Source: Streptomyces cinnabarinus
GTDB lineage: Bacteria > Actinomycetota > Actinomycetes > Streptomycetales > Streptomycetaceae
NCBI RefSeq assembly: GCF_027270315.1
Contig: NZ_CP114413.1
Location: forward strand, 434,001 to 498,000
DNA: 64,000 nucleotides
Direction: 5' to 3'
Positions 19,005-26,699 of this stretch are shown piece by piece. The notes under the pieces were generated by a model, which was not told the DNA's origin, ran no database searches, and was given only the letters and a program-made list of their open reading frames with translations. Each line of letters begins with the position of its first letter. Position 1 is the first letter of the stretch. The translations under genes and the position numbers were made by a program.

Positions 19005-19880
19005 TTGAGCTCCCCCCACGTCGACACCGTGTCCGCAGCGGTGCCGCCCCAGTCCAGGTACCAGAACAGTGTGGCGGACTACTGGAACGCCGAGGAGAAC
19101 CCGGTCAACCTCGAACTCGGAAAGATCGACGACCTGTATCACCACCACTACGGCGTCGGTGACGTCGACTGGTCGGTGCTCGACGACGCCGACCCCGAGC
19201 TGCGCGAGGAGCGGATCACGGCCGAACTGCACCGGCTCGAACACGCCCAGGCCGAGCTGCTCGCCGGCCGGCTCGGCCCGCTCTCCGCCGCCGACCGGGT
19301 CTTCGACGCCGGCTGCGGTCGCGGCGGCGGCAGTGTGGTGGCGCATCTGCGCTCCGGCTGCGAGGCCGACGGTGTCACTCTCTCGGAGAAGCAGGCCGAG
19401 TTCGCCAACGAGCAGGCCCGTAAGCGGGGCATCGACCACAGCGTGCGCTACCACTGCCGGGACATGCTCGACACCGGCTTCCCGACCGGCGCGTTCTCGG
19501 CCTCGTGGAACAACGAGTCCACCATGTACGTCGAGCTGGACCTGCTGTTCGCCGAGCACTCCCGGCTGCTGCGCCGCGGCGGACGCTATGTGGTGATCAC
19601 CGGCTGCTACAACGACACCTACGGCCGGGCCTCGCGCGAGGTGTCCCTGATCAACGCGCACTACATCTGCGACATCCATCCGCGCTCGGCGTACTTCCGG
19701 GCGATGGCCCGCAACCGGCTGGTACCGGTCCATGTGCAGGACCTCACCGAGGCGACCATCCCCTACTGGGAGTTGCGCCGCCAGGCCGGGCATCTGGTGA
19801 CCGGAATCGAGGACACCTTCCTCGACGCCTACCGCAACGGCAGCTTCCAGTACCTGATGATCGCGGCCGACCGGGTGTGA
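19005..19880 (+). CDS. Geranyl diphosphate 2-C-methyltransferase
   Basis: A 291-residue SAM-dependent methyltransferase that makes 2-methyl-GPP for the preceding cyclase. The TTG start is supported by a perfect AGGAGG ribosome site 8 bases upstream; the next in-frame GTG has none. The N-terminus carries DYWNAEENPVNLELG and LYHHHYGVGDVDW, hallmarks of this enzyme. The SAM-binding motif is VFDAGCGRGGGSV near residue 102, and SWNNESTMYVELD contains the conserved metal and substrate-binding region. It ends FQYLMIAADRV as in other family members. Third gene of the encapsulin/2-MIB operon, followed by a hairpin. Confidence 0.94.
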   Translation: MSSPHVDTVSAAVPPQSRYQNSVADYWNAEENPVNLELGKIDDLYHHHYGVGDVDWSVLDDADPELREERITAELHRLEHAQAELLAGRLGPLSAADRVFDAGCGRGGGSVVAHLRSGCEADGVTLSEKQAEFANEQARKRGIDHSVRYHCRDMLDTGFPTGAFSASWNNESTMYVELDLLFAEHSRLLRRGGRYVVITGCYNDTYGRASREVSLINAHYICDIHPRSAYFRAMARNRLVPVHVQDLTEATIPYWELRRQAGHLVTGIEDTFLDAYRNGSFQYLMIAADRV

Positions 19881-19889
19881 GACCGCTCA

Positions 19890-19921
19890 GCTCCGCGCCC
19901 GGCCGGACCAGGGCGCGGAGC
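19890..19921 (+). terminator. Strong hairpin terminator closing the 2-MIB operon
   Basis: A perfect 11-bp stem, GCTCCGCGCCC with GGGCGCGGAGC, and a 10-base loop begin 9 bases after the methyltransferase stop codon. There is no U-tract, as is common in Streptomyces. Confidence 0.8.
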
Positions 19922-20085
19922 CCAGCGAGCCAGGCATCAACGGCGGGCACGCTCACGGCAGTTGGCGCGTACCACTCGATCGTGGGGGTGCCCCGCGGAC
20001 TGTGGTCGACGCGGGTCTTCCACCGGCGGCGCGGCTGTGCTTGCCTGGGGAGCCGTTTTTCGGTTTCCGGGGCGGGAGTTGCCGC

Positions 20086-20979
20086 ATGCGCAAGGCGTGG
20101 ATGGCGGGGTTACTGCTCGGCGTGGCACTGCTCGGCGGCTGCGGGGATCCGACGTCGGGAGCGGAGTCCGCGCCCGCCCCCGAGGTGCCGAGGGCGTCGG
20201 CCACGACCCAGCAGCGGGCGCCCGCCTCACCGACCGCCTCGGTCGAGGCGCCGACCGTGCTCTACCTCGGCGACTCGCTCGCGATGGAGGCGCAGAAGGT
20301 GCTCGGCAGCGAGCTGCGCCGGGAGCTGCGCGCCGAGTACACCAGCGCCCCGTACTCGGGCACGACCCCTTGCGACTATCTGGAGGGCACCGGCGAGCGC
20401 TCGCTGGTCCCGGACGCCGACAAGGCAGCCACGCTGGTGCGCTCGCTGCGCCCGGACTTCGTGGTGCTCCAGTTCTGGGGCAACGCCTGGGGCTACACGC
20501 CCTGCATGGACGGCATCACCCACGACGCCGATCCCCGGACGTACTTCGACCGGTACGCGGCGGACCTGGAGAAGCTCACCGGGCAGATCGCCGCCGCGGG
20601 CGGGGAGCGGCGCCCGCGGATTATCTGGGTGCTCCAGGGCCCGGACCCGATCACTCCCGACCGGGTCCGGCGGGTGAACGCGCTGTACGAGGAGCGGGCC
20701 GACGCCTCGGGTGATCTCGTCGCGGACGCCGGGCGGACGGTGAGCGCCGGCGGGGCCCGCTACACCTGGGTGCGGGAGCTGCCGTGCACGGACTACGAGC
20801 GCGCGCACCCGGACTACTGCACCGCACCGGGCCGCGACCGCACCGCCCTGCACCGCGACGACGACTATCTGCACTTCTGTCTGGCGCCCACAACGTCCAC
20901 CCCGAAGCCGTGCCCGGTCCGGTCGCCCGGCATCCTGCGGATGGCGCGGGAGGTCACCCGGGTGATCCGCGGCGCCTAG
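20086..20979 (+). CDS. SGNH/GDSL-hydrolase-like lipoprotein
   Basis: A 297-residue protein. The ATG follows a GGGAG site and gives a typical lipoprotein leader (MRKAWMAGLLLGVALLGGC) with the lipobox LGGC near residue 20. A Pro/Ala/Ser linker leads to the SGNH block I motif LYLGDSLAME near residue 62 with the nucleophile Ser. QFWGNAWG fits block III (Asn), and DDDYLHF near the end supplies the Asp/His pair. It is predicted to sit on the outer face of the membrane as an esterase or deacylase of cell-wall or glycan acyl groups; substrate unknown. Convergent with the next gene. Confidence 0.78.
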   Translation: MRKAWMAGLLLGVALLGGCGDPTSGAESAPAPEVPRASATTQQRAPASPTASVEAPTVLYLGDSLAMEAQKVLGSELRRELRAEYTSAPYSGTTPCDYLEGTGERSLVPDADKAATLVRSLRPDFVVLQFWGNAWGYTPCMDGITHDADPRTYFDRYAADLEKLTGQIAAAGGERRPRIIWVLQGPDPITPDRVRRVNALYEERADASGDLVADAGRTVSAGGARYTWVRELPCTDYERAHPDYCTAPGRDRTALHRDDDYLHFCLAPTTSTPKPCPVRSPGILRMAREVTRVIRGA

Positions 20980-20991
20980 CGGGGCACCGGG

Positions 20992-21474
20992 TCACTCGCC
21001 CGCGTGCGCCTTCTGCAGGGCGGCGATGTCGAGCTTGCCCATGCCGAGCATCGCCTGGGTCGCGCGGGACGCCTTCGCCGGGTCCGGGTCGCTGGTCATG
21101 GCGTCGAGGCTGTCGGGGATGACCTGCCAGGACACGCCGTACCGGTCCTTGAGCCAGCCGCAGGGGCCGGGCTCGCCGCCGTCCTCGATGAGCTTGGACC
21201 AGTAGTAGTCGATCTCCTCCTGGTTCTCGCAGTAGATCATCAGGGAGATCGCCTCGTTGAACTTGAACTCGGGGCCGCCGTTGAGCGCGAGGAACGGGTG
21301 GCCGTTGGCGGTGAACTCCACCGTCATCACGGTTCCGGCGGGCCGCATGGAGCCCTCGGGGTAGCGGGCCGTCCTGCCGATGCTGGAGTTCTTGAAGACG
21401 GAGACATAGAAGTCGGCGGCTTCCTCCGCCTGGGTGTCGAACCAGAGACACGTGGTGAATCCGTTGCGGGCCAT
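20992..21474 (-). CDS. PhnB-like VOC family protein
   Basis: A 160-residue protein beginning with the PhnB/DUF1428-type pattern TTCLWFDTQAEEAADFYVSV and continuing GHPFLALNGGPEFKFNEAIS and CGWLKDRYGVSWQV. These proteins are often labelled 3-demethylubiquinone-9 3-methyltransferase, but they have a VOC fold and no SAM-binding site. Function unknown. It is transcribed away from the clpP3 promoter region and shares the intergenic space holding the PopR boxes. Confidence 0.85.
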   Translation of the reverse strand: MARNGFTTCLWFDTQAEEAADFYVSVFKNSSIGRTARYPEGSMRPAGTVMTVEFTANGHPFLALNGGPEFKFNEAISLMIYCENQEEIDYYWSKLIEDGGEPGPCGWLKDRYGVSWQVIPDSLDAMTSDPDPAKASRATQAMLGMGKLDIAALQKAHAGE

Positions 21475-21540
21475 GAGTACCTCCTGGGGCGTGGAAAGCG
21501 GTCATCTGTATCGACCGCTCCGCACGCCGGAACTCATCGC

Positions 21541-21570
21541 TCTGCCCTCGGCGAATCTGCCGCGGGCAGA
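21541..21570 (+). promoter_or_regulatory. Two tandem PopR-type boxes upstream of clpP3
   Basis: TCTGCC-GCG-GGCAGA (from 21556) is a perfect match to the PopR recognition motif TCTGCC-N3-GGCAGA that I recall from S. lividans clpP3P4. Immediately before it, 15 bases upstream, is TCTGCC-CTC-GGCGAA with an intact left and a decayed right half. Both sites lie about 70-100 bases before the clpP3 start, suitable for an activator. Confidence 0.8.
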
Positions 21571-21642
21571 GAAATCCCCGGCGGCGGGGGTCCGCGGTCG
21601 ACAGTGGAGTCGACGGCATCCACGCCACGACGAGGAGGTCCC

Positions 21643-22281
21643 ATGACTCCACTCACCATGCTCGCTCCGCGGGCGGAGGAGGGCGACACCACGCCCACCC
21701 GGTTCGACGACCAGCTGGCGGCCCAGCTGCTCGGGCAGCGGATCGTGCTGCTGGGCACACAGGTCGACGAGGTCTCGGCGAACCGGGTCTGCGCGCAGTT
21801 GCTGATCCTGTCCGCGGAGGACCCGCGCACCGACATCAGCCTGTTCATCAACAGCCCGGGCGGCTCGGTCCACGCGGGCCTCGCCGTCTACGACACGATG
21901 CGGCTGATCCCGAACGACGTCGCGACGCTCGCGATGGGCTTCGCCGCCAGCATGGGCCAGTTCCTGCTGAGCGTCGGCGCCGCGGGCAAGCGCTACTCCC
22001 TGCCGAACGCGCGGATCATGATGCACCAGCCGTCGGCCGGGATCGGCGGCACCACGGCGGACATCGAGATCCAGGCGGAGAACCTGGAGCACACCAAGCG
22101 CACCATCGAGCGGATCACCGCCGAGCACACCGGCCAGAGCCCGGAGACGATCTCCCGGGACGGCGACCGGGACCGCTGGTTCACGGCCGAGGAGGCCCTC
22201 GAGTACGGCATGGTCGACCGGGTGGTGGAGTCCTTCACGGATGTCAGCCCGGCGGCCGGGAAACGACGGATGGGGCTGTAG
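21643..22281 (+). CDS. clpP3: ATP-dependent Clp protease proteolytic subunit ClpP3
   Basis: A 212-residue ClpP. The catalytic triad is complete: Ser103 in [13 protein letters not shown], His128 in [10 protein letters not shown] and Asp177 in [11 protein letters not shown]. The N-terminal 20 residues are divergent and may include the propeptide. A GGAGG site precedes the ATG. It forms the degradative chamber with partner ClpP and a Clp ATPase. Its promoter carries PopR boxes and clpP4 follows after 2 bases, so the locus matches the conditionally expressed clpP3-clpP4 operon of Streptomyces, which backs up ClpP1P2. Confidence 0.93.
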   Translation: MTPLTMLAPRAEEGDTTPTRFDDQLAAQLLGQRIVLLGTQVDEVSANRVCAQLLILSAEDPRTDISLFINSPGGSVHAGLAVYDTMRLIPNDVATLAMGFAASMGQFLLSVGAAGKRYSLPNARIMMHQPSAGIGGTTADIEIQAENLEHTKRTIERITAEHTGQSPETISRDGDRDRWFTAEEALEYGMVDRVVESFTDVSPAAGKRRMGL

Positions 22282-22283
22282 TC

Positions 22284-22886
22284 ATGGGGAGTTACACGAT
22301 TCCGAACGTCATCGAGCGCACCCCCCAGGGTGAGCGGTCCTTCGATGTGTTCAGTCGGCTGCTGAACGAGCGGATCATCTTTCTGGGCACCGAGATCGAC
22401 GACGGGGTGGCCAATGTCGTCATCGCGCAACTCCTCCATCTGGAGTCGGCGGCACCCGAGAACGAGATCGCGATCTACATCAACTCGCCCGGCGGATCCT
22501 TCACTTCGCTGATGGCGATCTACGACACGATGACCTACGTCCAGGCGCCGATCTCCACCTTCTGCGTGGGACAGGCGGCGTCCACGGCGGCGGTGCTGCT
22601 GGCGGGCGGGGATCCCGGGCGGCGGTCGGTGCTGGAGCACTCCCGGGTGCTGCTCGGCCAGCCGGCCAGCGGCGGGCGCCAGGGCACGGTCTCCGATCTG
22701 GCGCTCCAGGCCAAGGAGATGGTCCGGATCCGCGCGCAGGTCGAGGAGGTGCTGGCCCGGCACACCCATCACGAGGTGGCGACGCTGCGCGCCGACATGG
22801 ACCGCGACAAGGTCTTCACCGCCGAGGAGGCCGTGGCGTACGGCCTCGCCGACCAGGTGGTGAGCCGGCGCCTCGCCGGGGTGTGA
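22284..22886 (+). CDS. clpP4: ClpP4, Clp protease subunit lacking the catalytic histidine
   Basis: A 200-residue ClpP fold, translationally adjacent to clpP3. Catalytic Ser100 is kept in [17 protein letters not shown], and the Asp region [15 protein letters not shown] is kept. At the position of the catalytic His (usually MHQP) the sequence reads VLLGQPAS, Gly125, encoded by GGC at 22656. The oxyanion Gly-rich segment NSPGGSFTS is intact. A His-less subunit should be proteolytically dead and may serve a structural role in a mixed ClpP3P4 tetradecamer, as seen for other inactive ClpP paralogues. Whether the loss is shared by orthologues I cannot check here. Confidence 0.9.
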   Translation: MGSYTIPNVIERTPQGERSFDVFSRLLNERIIFLGTEIDDGVANVVIAQLLHLESAAPENEIAIYINSPGGSFTSLMAIYDTMTYVQAPISTFCVGQAASTAAVLLAGGDPGRRSVLEHSRVLLGQPASGGRQGTVSDLALQAKEMVRIRAQVEEVLARHTHHEVATLRADMDRDKVFTAEEAVAYGLADQVVSRRLAGV

Positions 22887-22904
22887 GGCGCCGGGCGGGC
22901 GCTG

Positions 22905-23306
22905 TCAGGCTGCCAGGCAGAGTCCGTCGTACGACGAACCGGCCGTGCCGCGTCCCCTGACCGCACCGTGCCGGCTGGTCAGGCGGATCAGCTCGCCCTG
23001 GGCCCGGGACAGCAGGTCGCCGAGGCCGAGGCCGAGGGCGTGGGCGGCGGCCGCGAGGACCTCCGAGGAGGCCTCCTTGCGGCCTCGCTCCACCTCGGAG
23101 AGGTAGGGCATCGAGATCCGGGCGGCGTCGGCCACGTCCTTGAGGGTGCGCTCCTGGGCGAGGCGCTCGCGCCGCAGCACGTCACCGACCAGGTGCCGCC
23201 ACAGGGGTTCTTTGGGGGCGGGTCCGGAGCCGGGGCGCGGGGGTTCCTGGCGTGTCGGCGGGCGCAGCGGGATGACGCGGGCTTGGTTCGGCGCTTGGTT
23301 GGTCAC
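22905..23306 (-). CDS. popR: PopR/ClgR-type XRE-family activator of clp genes
   Basis: A 133-residue regulator with a helix-turn-helix at about residues 45-100 (LKDVADAARISMPYLSEVE), strongly matching the ClgR/PopR family. It ends in ...CLAA; PopR and ClgR end in two alanines that target them to ClpP1P2, so the protein accumulates only when that protease fails. Adjacency to clpP3-clpP4 identifies it as PopR rather than ClgR. It is convergent with clpP4. The GTG start is followed by a Pro/Arg-rich arm. Its own promoter carries a near-perfect PopR box and a ClgR-like box, suggesting autoregulation and cross-control. Confidence 0.88.
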   Translation of the reverse strand: MTNQAPNQARVIPLRPPTRQEPPRPGSGPAPKEPLWRHLVGDVLRRERLAQERTLKDVADAARISMPYLSEVERGRKEASSEVLAAAAHALGLGLGDLLSRAQGELIRLTSRHGAVRGRGTAGSSYDGLCLAA

Positions 23307-23351
23307 CTTCCCAGCCTAGGAGCCGTGGCCGCGCGGGGAAGGGTTCGGCGT

Positions 23352-23382
23352 TCTGCCCTGGGGAGAATCGCCCTGCGCGAAC
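23352..23382 (-). promoter_or_regulatory. PopR-like box plus ClgR-like box upstream of popR
   Basis: TCTGCC-CTG-GGGAGA (23352-23366) differs from the PopR palindrome at one base. Directly beside it on the other strand is GTTCGC-GCAGG-GCG (23369-23382 reversed), which fits the ClgR box GTTCGC-N5-GCG as I recall it. They lie 46-76 bases upstream of the popR start codon. Confidence 0.65.
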
Positions 23383-23403
23383 AGGGAGTTGACCGGCCTT
23401 CGG

Positions 23404-23856
23404 TCACCGGCCGGTCAGCCGCACCACCGCGCGGACCCGCTTGCCGACCGGGACGCGTTCGACGGCGACGTCCGTCGCCAGCGCGTGCACTATCTCCAGA
23501 CCGTGCCGTCCGACCCGCTCGGGGTCGCGGGGGAAACGGCGGGGCGGTGCGGCGCTGCTGTCGTAGACACAGACCGCGACCTGGGCGTCGGTGCCCTCCA
23601 GGTCCAGGATGTACGGGCCGTTGCTGTGCCGGTCGGCGTTGGTGACCAGCTCGCTGACGACCAGGAGGACCTCCTCGTGGGTCCGGTCGCCGATGTCGGC
23701 GCACCATTCCGTGCGCAGCCGGCCGAGGAAGAAGGCGGCGAAGGAGCGTGCCTCGGCGATGCACCCCGGCTCCCCGCTGTAGTGGGCCGCCTGCCGGAGC
23801 GGTTCCACGGGCACGTCGAAGCCGGTCGGAATCACTGCCCCGTCGTGTTCGATCAT
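23404..23856 (-). CDS. ATP-binding protein, anti-sigma-factor-like HATPase
   Basis: A 150-residue protein with the HATPase_c fold of RsbW/SpoIIAB-type regulators. The N-box is VVSELVTNADRHS near residue 70 and the G-box is GRHGLEIVHAL near 120. Streptomyces encode dozens of such stand-alone ATPases, some acting as anti-sigma kinases and many without known partner. There is no adjacent sigma or anti-anti-sigma gene, so the target is unknown. Monocistronic, with its own promoter region upstream. Confidence 0.85.
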   Translation of the reverse strand: MIEHDGAVIPTGFDVPVEPLRQAAHYSGEPGCIAEARSFAAFFLGRLRTEWCADIGDRTHEEVLLVVSELVTNADRHSNGPYILDLEGTDAQVAVCVYDSSAAPPRRFPRDPERVGRHGLEIVHALATDVAVERVPVGKRVRAVVRLTGR

Positions 23857-23955
23857 GCGTGTCTCTCTCGGAAGCCGGCCTCGGCCGGACGCTGCTGCAC
23901 CAGGCCTCTTACCCAGTGCCGCGCCGGGCAGTCCCCGTGCCGGAAGCCGGGTGCG

Positions 23956-25248
23956 TCACACCGAGGGCGAGAGAGAGGGACTTCCGCTCGTGGCGAGCGA
24001 GCTGCTCGCCGGGGCGGTCGTGGTGGAGGCGAGGGGCACCGAGGGACTGGAGACGTCGGGTGACTCCGGTTCCGACGGGGGCTGCGAGGTCGGCGGGCTC
24101 GTCGATTCGGACGGCGAGGTCGGCTCGGAGGGCGAGGTCGGCGCGGACGGCGACGTCGGGGTCGACGGGCAGTCGGTCGCCTCACCGGTGGCTCCCGTCG
24201 GCGGCGGGCAGGCCGTCGTGGTGCCGGGGGACGTCGAGGGCGGGGTGATCGTCGACGGCTTGGGCTGGTGGGCGGGCGGGTCCGTCTTCTGGTCCTTGCC
24301 CCCGGTGTCGCCGTGCTGCCGGTGGAACCAGTCGTCGTGCTCGGGGTCGTAGACCACGAAGACGTTGATGACGACCGTGGAGGGCTGGACCACCACCACG
24401 TTCGAGGAGTTGTACGACGGCCAGGAGTCGCCGGTGGGCTTCGGCGCGGACTGCTGGGCGACCGGCGGGGTCAGCGGGTTGCCGCAGGCGCAGCGCACCC
24501 GGGGCTCGCCGCGGTCGTCGACGAGGACGGCGGTGCCGGTCTGGAGGACGGCCTGGTAGCTGGTGGCGCTGCCGTCGCGGTAGCCGTGGTTGGTGACCCG
24601 GGTGTCCATGCGCAGTTGCACGGGGGTCAGGTCGCGCAGATAGGCCGGGACGCCGGACGGGTCGACGCCGGCCACGGAGGCGAACGCCGTGTTCTTCGCC
24701 GGGGCCGTCTGGAGCGCCTTGATCTGCTTCTCCACATCGCAGCTCGCGACGTTGCGGGTGCCGCCGTACAGGCCGGGGGCGCCGCCGTCGACACCCTGGA
24801 CGGCGTTGGCTTCGGCGGACTCGGTGGCCGGGGCCGGGGTGACCGGCGGGGCGGAGCTGTCCGTGGCGGTGGACTCGGTGAAGGGGTCGGGGCCGGTCTT
24901 GCTCGCGGCCTGGAGGAAGACCTCGCCGCCGGAGCCGGAGCCGCCGTCACCGCGGCTGAAGACGACCGCGATCACCACGGCGGCCACCACCGCCGTGGCC
25001 ACCATGGCGATCCGCGGTACGGACCGCCACCAGGGCCGCTGGGGTTCCGGCTCCGGGGGGATGCCGCCACCAGTGCTGCCGCCGCCGGTGGGCGGGCCGG
25101 GGGGCATTCCGCCGCTGCTGCCCGGGGGCTGGGAGGGCGGGACCCCGCCGCTGCCGGAGGGCGGCCCGGAAGGCGGTTGCGAGGGACCGGACAGGGGGCC
25201 CGAGGGGGGTCCCGAGGGGCGTCCGGACGACGGAGGTTCGACGCTCAC
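23956..25248 (-). CDS. DUF6777-type single-pass membrane protein with low-complexity tails
   Basis: A 430-residue protein. Residues 1-72 are Pro/Gly/Ser-rich cytoplasmic low complexity. A transmembrane helix follows at about 76-97 (IAMVATAVVAAVVIAVVFS). The extracytoplasmic domain (about 110-320) carries GGTRNVASCDVEKQIKAL and VRCACGNPLTPP, which I associate with DUF6777. A Ser/Thr/Pro tail with repeated TSPSEPTS units ends the protein. The three cysteines suggest a disulfide outside the cell. It is often found beside streptophobe and kinase genes in Streptomyces, as here. Function unknown. Confidence 0.7.
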   Translation of the reverse strand: MSVEPPSSGRPSGPPSGPLSGPSQPPSGPPSGSGGVPPSQPPGSSGGMPPGPPTGGGSTGGGIPPEPEPQRPWWRSVPRIAMVATAVVAAVVIAVVFSRGDGGSGSGGEVFLQAASKTGPDPFTESTATDSSAPPVTPAPATESAEANAVQGVDGGAPGLYGGTRNVASCDVEKQIKALQTAPAKNTAFASVAGVDPSGVPAYLRDLTPVQLRMDTRVTNHGYRDGSATSYQAVLQTGTAVLVDDRGEPRVRCACGNPLTPPVAQQSAPKPTGDSWPSYNSSNVVVVQPSTVVINVFVVYDPEHDDWFHRQHGDTGGKDQKTDPPAHQPKPSTITPPSTSPGTTTACPPPTGATGEATDCPSTPTSPSAPTSPSEPTSPSESTSPPTSQPPSEPESPDVSSPSVPLASTTTAPASSSLATSGSPSLSPSV

Positions 25249-25407
25249 GATCCCTTCTTCCCGATGCGGGACATCCGCGGCAATTCATCACATCAGCCGC
25301 GTTTCCACATCGTGACCATTGTGTGCTCCTGCCCCGCGCGGTGCGCAAGCCGACGCGGACGGACCTCCCGGCGGGCGGGCCGCGCCGGTGCTGCTTAGCG
25401 TGGCAGG

Positions 25408-26667
25408 GTGAGCGTGCGCACCCCCTCCGACCAGGCAGTTGCCCACCACGGCTGGCTTCAGGCCCTCGTCGCCGTGCTGGCCGGGCTGATCTCCATGGGG
25501 GTCGTCGCCGCCCTGGGCCTCTGGGCGGCGGGGGCGACGGGGCTCCCGGACAACGCCTTCCCCCGGGTCGTCGCCGCGACCGTGGTCACGGCCGTCGGCG
25601 GCACGGTCGAGATGTCCGGCGACGCCGGTGGCCTCGCCGAGTCCGCGGCCGGTCTCACCGTGATGCCGCTCTCCGTCACGCTCGCCGGTGCCCTGGTGAC
25701 CGCCGCCGCGTTCCTGCGGCCGCTGCGGCACCGGGCGGTGACCGGTGCGACGGAACTGGCGGGCTGGGCCGGCCGGGTCGCCCTGCTGTGGCTGCTGGCG
25801 CTGCTCGGTCTGGCCCTCGCCGCCCGCCAGGACTTCACCATCGCGCTCGGCGACGACGCCCTGAGCGACCTGGGCGAGCTCTTCGGGATCTCGCCGAAGG
25901 TCGGCTTTCGCACCGACGTCCCGCCGACGCTGTTCTTCGGACTGCTGTGGCTCGTGGGCGTCATGATCCTCGCCCTGCTGGTGTCCCCGGGCGCTCCGTT
26001 GCCGCCCCGGCTGCTGCGCTTCCAGGAGTCGGTGCGCCCGGCCGCGTACGCGATGGTCGTGCTGCTGCTCGCCTGCGTCGCCCTGGGGGTGGTGATCGGG
26101 CTGGTCGTGGCCGTGGCCCGGGGGCATGCGCGGGAGACCCTCGCGGTCATTCTGCTCGGGCTGCCGAACCTGGTGTGGCTGGCGCTCACCATCGGCTTCG
26201 GCGCCACCTGGGAGGGCCGGGTGGACGGGCCGTTCGGGCTGCCGATGCCGCATGTGCTGGACGAGGTGCTGCGCGGGAAGGAGACCGCGACGCTCAACCT
26301 CAGTACGCTCGCCGACTACGACAGCCGGGTGTGGTGGCTGGTGGCCGTGGACGCGGTGCTGGTCCTGGCGGCGGCGTTCGTGATGGCGGCCCGTTCCCCG
26401 CGGCGGGTGCGTGCTTGGCAGCACGCCGTTCATCTGGGCGTGGCGCTCGTCCTCACGGTGCTGATGATCTGCCTCGTCGGGCGGATCTCCGCGCACTACG
26501 GGCTGTCGGTGCTGGGCATCGGGGATCTCGGGGGCGATCTGGGCGGGGAGCTGGTGCTGGAGCCGCAGGTGTGGGGGGCGCTGGGCTTCGCGGCGCTGTG
26601 GGGGCTGGTCGGGGGCTTCCTCGGAGGGCTGCTCGCGCAGGTGCTGCGGCGGCGAGTGGGACGGTAG
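25408..26667 (+). CDS. Streptophobe family polytopic membrane protein
   Basis: A 419-residue protein with about ten predicted transmembrane helices spread over its length, for example LQALVAVLAGLISMGVVAA (residues 17-35) and VALLWLLALLGLALAA. The conserved loop GGTVEMSGDAGGLAESAAG near residue 70 fits the streptophobe family, a Streptomyces-enriched group of hydrophobic proteins with no established function. It is divergent from the DUF6777 gene across 160 bases and convergent with the kinase gene. Confidence 0.78.
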   Translation: MSVRTPSDQAVAHHGWLQALVAVLAGLISMGVVAALGLWAAGATGLPDNAFPRVVAATVVTAVGGTVEMSGDAGGLAESAAGLTVMPLSVTLAGALVTAAAFLRPLRHRAVTGATELAGWAGRVALLWLLALLGLALAARQDFTIALGDDALSDLGELFGISPKVGFRTDVPPTLFFGLLWLVGVMILALLVSPGAPLPPRLLRFQESVRPAAYAMVVLLLACVALGVVIGLVVAVARGHARETLAVILLGLPNLVWLALTIGFGATWEGRVDGPFGLPMPHVLDEVLRGKETATLNLSTLADYDSRVWWLVAVDAVLVLAAAFVMAARSPRRVRAWQHAVHLGVALVLTVLMICLVGRISAHYGLSVLGIGDLGGDLGGELVLEPQVWGALGFAALWGLVGGFLGGLLAQVLRRRVGR

Positions 26668-26699
26668 GTCGCCCCTTCAGGGCGCCAGCCGACCGCTCG

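Noticed and set aside
24060..24260. Repeated GAGGTCGG / TCGGACGGCGAC units resembling a tandem repeat or CRISPR-like array
   Set aside because: They encode the Ser/Thr/Pro low-complexity tail (TSPSEPTS) of the DUF6777 protein; no spacer-repeat structure.
26670..26684. CGCCC-N5-GGGCG hairpin between streptophobe and kinase genes as a terminator
   Set aside because: Only a 5-bp stem in GC-rich DNA, too weak to call.
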